The notes under the pieces are model-generated. The model was not told the origin of the DNA and did no database searches. It worked only from the letters and a program-made list of their open reading frames with translations. From contig JAGWIL010000032.1 in NCBI GenBank assembly GCA_028866335.1, positions 1-12,128 on the forward strand: a DNA stretch of 12,128 bases. The letters run 5' to 3'. This document shows, in pieces, positions 1-6,534 of the stretch. The number at the start of each line of letters is the position of its first letter. The first letter of the stretch is position 1. The stretch comes from Rhodospirillales bacterium. GTDB lineage: Bacteria > Pseudomonadota > Alphaproteobacteria > Acetobacterales > Acetobacteraceae. Made by a program: the position numbers and the translations under genes.

Positions 1-846
1 AAGGGCGGGCCACCACATCCAATGTAATTTCCGCCGCGCAAACCAGTCCTCAGCGGCATAGACCATGATGGTGAGCAGTGCTGAACCGAAGCCAACCGCA
101 AGGCCAAGACCGAACCAGCCGATTCCGTGCACAGGGTCCACGATGACCTTACCGGAAAAAGGAAATAACGGCGTGGACATTAGCAAACAACTGCGTTCCA
201 ACGCAGCGGTAATGCAGGCAACGGCAACAGGCAAAAAACTGCGCGGTTTCAGCTCAAACAATAGCAATTCAATGGCGAGCAGCATGGCGGCAACCGGCGT
301 ACCGAAAACCGCGGTCATGCCCGCACAGGCACCCGCTACCAGCAGGGTTTTGCGCTCCATATCGGTAAGCGCAAAAAACTGAGCAAAAAGCGATCCAATA
401 GCTCCGCCGGTCATGATGATCGGCCCTTCGGCACCAAACGGACCGCCAGTGCCAATGGAAATCGCTGAGGAGATCGGCTTCAAGATGGCAATTTTCAGCC
501 CCATCCGCGAACCGCCGAGGATGATTGCCTCCAAAGCTTCCGGTATGCCATGGCCGCGTATTTTCTCGCTGCCGTAGCGCGCCATTAAACCTATAACCAG
601 GCCGCCTAGAATTGGCACGCCAACCGTCCACACCGGCAGATGCACGGGTGCTCCGCTTCCGCTTGAAAGATGGCCCAAATACGCGAGCGAAGTGACCCAT
701 GAGATAAGATGCAGAAGGAGCCAGGCTGCAACCATGCCACCGGTGCCCGCCACAATACCCATCGCGGCGATGGCCAAAACCCTGGGTTCGGTTGTGAAAT
801 CTCCCAGCTTTTCTAAAATTCCGTGCTTCCCGCCGGACGCCGCCAT
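1..846 (-). CDS. ClC-family anion channel/transporter (3' end outside window)
   Basis: Membrane protein moving chloride or related anions. Reading the minus strand from the ATG at 846 gives 282 open codons to the window edge, so the C-terminal half, including any CBS domains, is not visible. Core ClC motifs are clear: GHGIPE at residues 98-103, GTGGPFGAEGP at 132-142 and FGTPVAAMLLAIEL from about residue 181. Glu140 is the gating glutamate. The first filter motif reads GHGIP, where E. coli ClC has GSGIP, so the anion-coordinating Ser is His99. At the position of the E. coli proton glutamate (E203) I read Leu194, after a conserved Glu193. Several hydrophobic segments are evident. The ATG follows a weak GGCGG element; a GTG five codons upstream is possible. 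It lies 67 bases after marR, with a palindrome between them. The family is certain; whether it is a channel or an exchanger, and which anion it carries, is open. Confidence 0.93.
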   Translation of the reverse strand, partial: MAASGGKHGILEKLGDFTTEPRVLAIAAMGIVAGTGGMVAAWLLLHLISWVTSLAYLGHLSSGSGAPVHLPVWTVGVPILGGLVIGLMARYGSEKIRGHGIPEALEAIILGGSRMGLKIAILKPISSAISIGTGGPFGAEGPIIMTGGAIGSLFAQFFALTDMERKTLLVAGACAGMTAVFGTPVAAMLLAIELLLFELKPRSFLPVAVACITAALERSCLLMSTPLFPFSGKVIVDPVHGIGWFGLGLAVGFGSALLTIMVYAAEDWFARRKLHWMWWPAL

Positions 847-883
847 AACAAATACCGCCACAGTTACAAACTGGGCGGAGATA

Positions 884-902
884 TATATCGTCTTACGATA
901 TA
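884..902. promoter_or_regulatory. 19-bp perfect inverted repeat, probable MarR operator over the ClC promoter
   Basis: The sequence TATATCGT-CTT-ACGATATA has two perfect 8-base arms around a 3-base centre, the size and symmetry typical of MarR-family operators. It sits between marR (stop at 914) and the ClC start (846). On the minus strand a possible -35 (TTGATT, 907-902) and -10 (TATATC, 885-880) with a 16-base spacer flank it, so a bound repressor would block that promoter. I see no second copy upstream of marR. The arms and their position are read directly; the promoter and the binding protein are inferred. Confidence 0.6.
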
Positions 903-913
903 ATCAAGTCGAA

Positions 914-1336
914 TTAGTCGAGCTTGCTTAACAGTGCGCCCAATAGCGGACGAAGCCGACGCAGTTCTGTTCTATGCGCGACCGAGAGAGAAAGAAGCGC
1001 CTCCTCAGCTGCCGGTGTAAGATGTAGCTTCATCATGCGCCGGTCCTTCTCGTCTGGCTGGCGCTGCACCAGGCCGAGTATACCAAGACGGTCTGCCAGT
1101 TCGCTTGCGGTATGCGGCTGGATGACGAGGAGATCCGCGAGTTCACCAATGGCAAGCACCATCTCCGGCGCGGCCCGGATGGTAAGCAAAGCTTGATGCT
1201 GCTGCGGCGTCAGCCCGGCGTTCTTCGCTGCATCCTCGCTGAAATGCATGAAGCGGCGAAGCGCCAGGCGTATCGCGGCAAGCGTCTGATAGTCCTCATC
1301 AGTTAATCCATTTTCCGGCATTTGATCTTTTGTCAT
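914..1336 (-). CDS. MarR-family winged-helix transcriptional regulator
   Basis: A 140-residue protein of the normal length for MarR repressors, which bind palindromic DNA as dimers and usually respond to small ligands. The winged helix-turn-helix covers about residues 62-110. Helices around LAIGELADLLVIQPHTASELADRL precede the wing with the family DExDRR signature (residues 95-100), followed by LTPAAEEAL. Flanking helices at 12-45 and 112-138 would form the dimer interface. The ATG at 1336 is preceded in frame by a TAG two codons upstream, so the start is this Met or Met6. No good Shine-Dalgarno is present; a GGGAGA lies too far upstream. The gene lies between the nitrate operon and the ClC gene on the same strand. 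The palindrome just downstream suggests ClC as its target. No ligand can be predicted. Confidence 0.92.
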   Translation of the reverse strand: MTKDQMPENGLTDEDYQTLAAIRLALRRFMHFSEDAAKNAGLTPQQHQALLTIRAAPEMVLAIGELADLLVIQPHTASELADRLGILGLVQRQPDEKDRRMMKLHLTPAAEEALLSLSVAHRTELRRLRPLLGALLSKLD

Positions 1337-1424
1337 GGCCTATAGTTACCGCTCTCCCTGGGCAAAAGGCCATACCGCGCAAAGTTTGCTGGGCTGCCAT
1401 CAAACCTTAATCCTGAGCCATTCA
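1337..1424 (-). other. Gap between reductase and marR, no clear terminator
   Basis: These 88 bases follow a tandem TAA-TGA stop of the reductase gene. I find only 3-4 bp inverted repeats and no stem followed by a T run, and no convincing -35/-10 pair for marR. Read-through from the nitrate operon into marR and the ClC gene is therefore possible, but not shown. Confidence 0.4.
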
Positions 1425-4400
1425 TTAGTAGACATCTCGTAGATAACGCTTTTCCCTGGTGAGAGATTTGAGATAGTCCTGCGCGGTGTCATGGGTAAGC
1501 CCGCCATGCTGCTCTATGACGCTGACAATTGCCGCTTCGACATCCTTGGCCATGTTGGCAGCATCTCCACATACGTATAAAAATGCACCATCCTGTAACC
1601 AGGCCCATAATGCGGCACCTTGCTCGATTATGCGCCGCTGAACATAGATTTTTTCTGCTTGGTCACGTGAAAAAGCCAGGCTGAGTTCGGTAAGGAAGCC
1701 TTCGGTATGCATTTTGGTCAACTCGGCTTCATAATAAAAATCCGTGGTTCGATTGCGTTCGCCGAAGAACAGCCAGTTGCGGCCCCTGGCACCCAGGGCA
1801 CGGCGCTCCTGCAAAAATGCGCGGAACGGCGCAATGCCCGTGCCAGGGCCGATCATGATGATGGGTGTATCTGTATCTTTAGGAAGGTGGAAATGCGAAG
1901 TTGGTTGTACAAAAATTGGAACATCACATGCATCGGCACGGCCCGCGAGAAAGCCGGAGCATACCCCCTTGCGGTGGCGTGCACCAAAATTTACCGCCGA
2001 CACCGTAAGATGCACTTCGTCAGGATACTGAATAGGGCTTGAGGCTATCGAGTATAGTCGCGGTTGAATATGCTTCAAAACACGTACGAATTCCTGAGCA
2101 TTGGTTCTTATGGAAAACTCTCTCAGCACATCCGGCAGTTGTTTTCCCCATAGAAATTGCTTGAGATCATTCTTACGATTGTTGCCAAGCAACGCTTTTA
2201 ACTCCGGCGACCCGCTGCGTTCTGCAACGAACTCCAGCGTCTCCCGGTTAACACGGGTAAGCTCGAAATTTTCCTGTAGAGCCTTGCGCAACGGCAAATT
2301 TCCGGCTTTGTCCACGGTTACCATCGCGTCATCGCTCAGCCCCGCACAGGCCAGCACTTCATCCACGAGGTCAGGGCAATTGGTAGGCCATACGCCCAGC
2401 ACATCGCCGGCTTGGTAATGCAGGTTGGAATTAGCAAGAGAAAGCGAAATAAATCGTGTATCTTTCCCGGAATCTTCTTGGTTTAAACGCGTATTCCCCA
2501 ACACCTGTGAAAGATACGGGTGGTTTTTGCCATGGGCCACGGGTTGAACGGTTGGCTGGCTTGACGGTACACCGTTCAACCGCTTAGTCACACGGTTTAG
2601 CCAAGCGTCAATTTCTGGCTCATGATCGGCGTCGCAATCGAGGCGGCTAACCAGGCGTTGTGCCCCTAATTCAGCTAAACGGGTGTCTAAATTTTTTCCG
2701 TGCTGGCAGAATTGATCGTATGATGAATCTCCCAGGCCGCATACCGCAAAGTTCAGATGTTCCAATCGCGGTGTCATCTCTTCACAAAGAAAGTCCCAAA
2801 AGCCGCGGCCATTATCGGGTGGTTCGCCATCGCCATAAGTACTCGAAATTAGCAGAATGTTCTGGCTACCGCCAAGATCTCCCACAGGATAATCTGCCAT
2901 GCAGGCAGCCTGGGCCAAAATTCCCGCTGCCTCCAACCCATTTTTTAACCGCTCCGCCAGTGCCTCGCTGTTGCCGGTTTGAGAAGCCCATAACAAAGTT
3001 ACCGATTGCGCCGCAGTCGGCGCAGCCGCTTGCGGTATGGGATTTTTTTCGACACGGCTGAACAGTCCGGCGAGCACGCCGTCGATCCATAGCCGGGCCA
3101 AGGGCGAGAGCGGGGCTGCTTCAGGGAGCACTGGCACGCCGCTAAGCGCGCCTGGCGTGTTTAATCCGGAAAAAAACCCGGAAACATAGAGTGCCTCAGC
3201 AGCATCCAAAGACGGTGGTTGCGTGGGCAGCTCGAGAAATGCAGCGAACGGATTTTCGGTAGCGAGATGCGTCTTCATCTCATTTTCCTTCTGAGACTCG
3301 AATGATTGTATTGGAGATTTGGTAAGAGTTACTGCACAAAATTTAAATTCTGGCTGCCGAGACGCAGCATCTACCGCATCGCTCGTTACCGCGTTAATCG
3401 CGATGTCATCACCGAACACATCGTTCCAATGGAAAGGCACGAAACAGTTTCCCGGCAGCACACGCCGCGTTACCACCGCCGGCAAAACTGCCCGGCCACG
3501 GCGCGAAATTATTTCGAGTTGATCGACCATCTGTAGGCCTAATTCTGCCGCGTCCTCAGGATTGATCTCGATAAATGGCCCTGGGTTGAGTTTGATAAGC
3601 GCCTTGATTTTTCCTGTCTTGGTCATGGTGTGCCATTGGTGCGCGACGCGCCCGGTATTCAGCACAAACGGGTAATCCGCATTAGGGAGTTCATCCGGTT
3701 GAAGTGCCGGACGAGCAAAGAAGCGTGCCCTACCGTTTTGGGTAGGGAAACGCAACTCCTTACCACGATAGCGCACCGGGTTACGCGAATTACCTTGCGG
3801 CGCGATGGGCCATTGCTGTGGTTCATGAGACAAAGTCTCATGCGTAGCGCCGCTGATATCATAGCCGGTCTCAGGATTTGACGTATGCCGGATTTCATCA
3901 AAAACCTCCGCCGCGCTGGAATAAGAAAACCCTTCCTTATAACCCATGGCACAAGCGACCTGCGCTATGATCTGCCAATCCGGTCGCGCTTCACCTGTTG
4001 GTGCCACGGCCTGGCGCATCAAAGTCATGTTGCGTTCGGAATTAATCATTACCCCACTGCCTTCGGCCCAGAGTGCGCCCGGAAAAAGGATATCGGCATA
4101 GGCATTCGTCTCGGTATCAAGAAACGCGTCCTGAGTGATGACAAGCTCGGCAGCTCTCAATCCCGCGATGACCTTGGCCCGATTTGGCATACTCGCCACC
4201 GGATTGGTGCAGATAATCCAGACCGCTTTGATCGCACCACTTTCGAGTCCTTCGAACATCGACACGGCATCGGTCCCAACGGCAGGCTGGATGCTGCCTT
4301 CTGGAATATTCCATATTTTTTCAATAAAATCTCTATCCCTTTGATTGGCGACCGTACGCTGGCCGGGTAAGCCGTGGCTTAAATACCCCACCTCGCGCCC

Positions 4401-5456
4401 GCCCATGGCATTGGGCTGGCCAGTTAGGGAGAATGGCCCGGCGCCAATACGGCAAATTGCACCCGTGGCCAGATGCAGATTGCAAATGGCATTGGTATGC
4501 CAGGTTCCTTGCGTGCTCTGGTTGAGCCCCATGGTCCAGCAGCTCATCCAATTTTTAGCCGCACCAATCCAACGTGCTGCGGTGCGGATATCTGCTTCAT
4601 GTAACCCGGTGGCGGCAGCGACTTGGGCTGGAGAAAATTCGCGCAGAAAGACGGACATATCATCCCAACCCTCTGTATGTGCAGCGATAAACTCCGCATC
4701 TATATCCCCAGCCTCAACCAGCAGATGCAGAATACCGTTAAGGAGCGCCAGATCACTTCCCGGCTTTAACTGCAAAAACAAATCAGCTTTTTCTGCCGTC
4801 GGGGTTCGCCTGGGGTCAACAACAATTAGTTTCGTGCCGGATTTTTTCCTGTCGAGGAGGCGCAAAAACAAGATTGGATGGCATTCGGCCATGTTGGAGC
4901 CGATCACAAAGAACAGGTTGGCCGCATCAAAATCCTGATAAGATCCTGGCGGCCCATCAGCGCCAAGTGAAAGCTTATAGCCGCTGGCAGCACTGGACAT
5001 GCAAAGCCGCGAATTTGAATCAATGTTGTTGGTGCGAATGAACCCCTTGGCCAATTTATTAGCGAGATACTGTGCCTCCAGCGACATCTGGCCAGACACG
5101 TAAAGTGCAACCGCATCCGGCCCATGTGCATCAATAATGCCGCGTAGGCGATTCGCAGCGGTGTCGATTGCTTCATCCATAGGCACCGGCATCTGCTCGT
5201 TGCATCGATTTGGGCGGATAAAGGCTGTTTCCATACGCCCCGAATTAACCAATGCTTCGGCGGCGGTTGAGCCCTTGGTACATAACCGACCAAAATTTGC
5301 CGGATGCGTTTTGTCACCGGCAATTTTTGTCACGCGCCCATCTTCCACTTGCAGCACGATGCCACAGCCAACCCCGCAATAAGGGCAGACGGATTTAACC
5401 TGACTCCTGGCTACCATTTGCGGAGTTTCGCAGCGGGCAGCCATGGAGGGGTTCAT
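1425..5456 (-). CDS. Assimilatory nitrate reductase fused to CysJ-type NADPH flavoprotein
   Basis: A 1343-residue chain that should reduce nitrate to nitrite in the cytoplasm with its own electron-input module. Residues 1-710 are a NasA/NapA-type molybdopterin reductase: 4Fe-4S ligands C24, C27, C31 and C59; probable Mo ligand C152 in SNSRLCMSSA; dinucleotide-binding domain about 595-705. Residues 710-815 are a linker. Residues 818-960 are a flavodoxin domain (SQTGNS 825-830, STYGDGEPP 872-880, GLGDSSY 907-913). Residues 980-1343 are the FAD/NADPH part (RLYSIASSP 1133-1141, GPGTGIAPFRAF 1203-1214, CGDAANMAKDV 1296-1306, terminal RDVY). The motif SRDQAEKIYVQ (1263-1273) matches the NADPH 2'-phosphate site of the CysJ/P450-reductase family. 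There is no C-terminal BFD 2Fe-2S domain as in Klebsiella-type NasA. The ATG overlaps the cobA stop (ATGA) and has GAGGG upstream. The fused architecture is, as I recall, an annotated family, so it is uncommon rather than unknown. Confidence 0.95.
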   Translation of the reverse strand: MNPSMAARCETPQMVARSQVKSVCPYCGVGCGIVLQVEDGRVTKIAGDKTHPANFGRLCTKGSTAAEALVNSGRMETAFIRPNRCNEQMPVPMDEAIDTAANRLRGIIDAHGPDAVALYVSGQMSLEAQYLANKLAKGFIRTNNIDSNSRLCMSSAASGYKLSLGADGPPGSYQDFDAANLFFVIGSNMAECHPILFLRLLDRKKSGTKLIVVDPRRTPTAEKADLFLQLKPGSDLALLNGILHLLVEAGDIDAEFIAAHTEGWDDMSVFLREFSPAQVAAATGLHEADIRTAARWIGAAKNWMSCWTMGLNQSTQGTWHTNAICNLHLATGAICRIGAGPFSLTGQPNAMGGREVGYLSHGLPGQRTVANQRDRDFIEKIWNIPEGSIQPAVGTDAVSMFEGLESGAIKAVWIICTNPVASMPNRAKVIAGLRAAELVITQDAFLDTETNAYADILFPGALWAEGSGVMINSERNMTLMRQAVAPTGEARPDWQIIAQVACAMGYKEGFSYSSAAEVFDEIRHTSNPETGYDISGATHETLSHEPQQWPIAPQGNSRNPVRYRGKELRFPTQNGRARFFARPALQPDELPNADYPFVLNTGRVAHQWHTMTKTGKIKALIKLNPGPFIEINPEDAAELGLQMVDQLEIISRRGRAVLPAVVTRRVLPGNCFVPFHWNDVFGDDIAINAVTSDAVDAASRQPEFKFCAVTLTKSPIQSFESQKENEMKTHLATENPFAAFLELPTQPPSLDAAEALYVSGFFSGLNTPGALSGVPVLPEAAPLSPLARLWIDGVLAGLFSRVEKNPIPQAAAPTAAQSVTLLWASQTGNSEALAERLKNGLEAAGILAQAACMADYPVGDLGGSQNILLISSTYGDGEPPDNGRGFWDFLCEEMTPRLEHLNFAVCGLGDSSYDQFCQHGKNLDTRLAELGAQRLVSRLDCDADHEPEIDAWLNRVTKRLNGVPSSQPTVQPVAHGKNHPYLSQVLGNTRLNQEDSGKDTRFISLSLANSNLHYQAGDVLGVWPTNCPDLVDEVLACAGLSDDAMVTVDKAGNLPLRKALQENFELTRVNRETLEFVAERSGSPELKALLGNNRKNDLKQFLWGKQLPDVLREFSIRTNAQEFVRVLKHIQPRLYSIASSPIQYPDEVHLTVSAVNFGARHRKGVCSGFLAGRADACDVPIFVQPTSHFHLPKDTDTPIIMIGPGTGIAPFRAFLQERRALGARGRNWLFFGERNRTTDFYYEAELTKMHTEGFLTELSLAFSRDQAEKIYVQRRIIEQGAALWAWLQDGAFLYVCGDAANMAKDVEAAIVSVIEQHGGLTHDTAQDYLKSLTREKRYLRDVY
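3276..3292 (-). promoter_or_regulatory. Internal ribosome binding site and ATG for the flavoprotein half
   Basis: Within the linker the minus strand reads AGAAGGA, then 7 bases, then an in-frame ATG (codon 727, first base 3278). This is better than several true gene starts in the window. Initiation here would give a separate 617-residue flavodoxin/FAD/NADPH protein beginning MKTHLATENPFAAF, close in length to stand-alone CysJ (599 residues in E. coli). The sequence is plain. Use of the site in vivo is inference; it may be a relic of two formerly separate genes. Confidence 0.45.
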
Positions 5457-6208
5457 ACCATGAAGCCCTCATCAACGAGTTGGCTAACGGCCTGTTGCGC
5501 GCGTAAAGCCTCACCGACCAGAACCAACACCGGGCCAGTGGCGGCCCGTGCCCTATGCAAACCCGGAAGAGTGGCAATCGTCGCATGGGTGTGGCGTTCA
5601 TCTGGCAGGCTTGCGCTTTCGATGAGGATGGCTGGCATGGATGGTTCCATTCCTGCTTCAATGAAATGTGCTGCCAAGCCAGGCAGCGTTTCACCACCCA
5701 TATAAACGGCGAGCGTACCGCCCGATTTAGCGAGCGCGCAATAATCATGTTCCGGTAGGCCACCGTCGGCACCATGGCCGGTGAGAATATGCAAGGTGCG
5801 CGCGATGTTGCGTTGGGTGAGCGAGAGGCGCAAACCGGCTGCCGCCGCGCTCGCCGCGGTTATGCCGGGAATGATGTCAAATTCAATTCCGGCTTCCCGC
5901 AGCGCCTCCATCTCCTCGGTCGCACGGCCGAAGATCACCGGGTCACCACCTTTTAGCCGCACAACTATATGGCCAGCCAGTGCCTCTTGCACCAGCAAGC
6001 CGCAAATCGTCTCCTGTGTGGCGGAATGGCGGCCACAGCGTTTTCCAACGTCTATTATGGACGCATGTGGATTTGCCAGAGCGATAATTCGCGGATCAAC
6101 GAGGCTGTCATGCAGTACAATTTCGGCATTCTTCAACAGCCGCGCGGCTTTAAGCGTCAATAGTTCAGGATCCCCGGGGCCAGCACCCACCAGCGCAACG
6201 CGGCTCAT
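5453..6208 (-). CDS. cobA: Uroporphyrinogen-III C-methyltransferase (SUMT)
   Basis: Transfers two methyl groups from S-adenosylmethionine to uroporphyrinogen III to make precorrin-2, the precursor of siroheme and cobalamin. At 251 residues it has the single-domain SUMT length. Signatures are VGAGPGDPELLTLKA (7-21), the VVRLKGGDPVIFGR block (82-95) and PGITAASAAAA (114-124). The N-terminal dehydrogenase/ferrochelatase domain of CysG is absent, so the two last steps to siroheme must be encoded elsewhere. It overlaps nirD upstream and the reductase downstream by ATGA junctions. In this context its job is almost certainly siroheme for NirB. The start follows from the overlap and the immediate SUMT N-terminus. 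Confidence 0.95.
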   Translation of the reverse strand: MSRVALVGAGPGDPELLTLKAARLLKNAEIVLHDSLVDPRIIALANPHASIIDVGKRCGRHSATQETICGLLVQEALAGHIVVRLKGGDPVIFGRATEEMEALREAGIEFDIIPGITAASAAAAGLRLSLTQRNIARTLHILTGHGADGGLPEHDYCALAKSGGTLAVYMGGETLPGLAAHFIEAGMEPSMPAILIESASLPDERHTHATIATLPGLHRARAATGPVLVLVGEALRAQQAVSQLVDEGFMV

Positions 6209-6534
6209 GCCAGTGCCAGGAAAACGCGCCCCGCCTCCACCTTAGTATTGAAACGGGGGGTGCAGCCCGTATCCAACCCCTGTGCCTCGCCCGATTGCAG
6301 CGAGATAACCCAATTATGTAAGGGGCACGTAACGGTGGTGCCGTGCACTATGCCCTGGCTGAGTGGACCTTTTTTGTGCGGGCATTGGTCCCGCAGGGCG
6401 AACACTTCATCATTGTTGGTACGAAATATGGCGATATCCCCCGATGCGGTTGCAACCGTGCGGGCGCCGAGCGGCGGAATATCTTCCAATGCACCGACAT
6501 CGATAAATGTTTCTGCCTGATTTAAGCCGTCCAT
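6205..6534 (-). CDS. nirD: Nitrite reductase small subunit, Rieske-type
   Basis: Small partner of NirB in the cytoplasmic NAD(P)H nitrite reductase that makes ammonium. I place the start at the ATG at 6534, giving 109 residues. That ATG shares one base with the nirB stop (TAATG), and the product begins MDGLNQAETFIDVGALEDIP, as expected for NirD. A longer reading from 6600 would add 22 unconserved residues inside nirB. The full Rieske ligand set is present: C51-P-H53 and C70-P-L-H73. Some NirD proteins have lost these, so a real 2Fe-2S cluster is likely here. The stop overlaps the cobA start by ATGA. Confidence 0.93.
   Translation of the reverse strand: MDGLNQAETFIDVGALEDIPPLGARTVATASGDIAIFRTNNDEVFALRDQCPHKKGPLSQGIVHGTTVTCPLHNWVISLQSGEAQGLDTGCTPRFNTKVEAGRVFLALA

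Noticed and set aside
269..700. 143-codon minus-strand open frame
   Set aside because: Out-of-frame shadow of the ClC gene; the adjacent frame carries all ClC motifs without interruption.
4345..4938. 197-codon plus-strand open frame
   Set aside because: Antisense to the molybdopterin domain of the reductase, with no ribosome binding site or recognisable domain.
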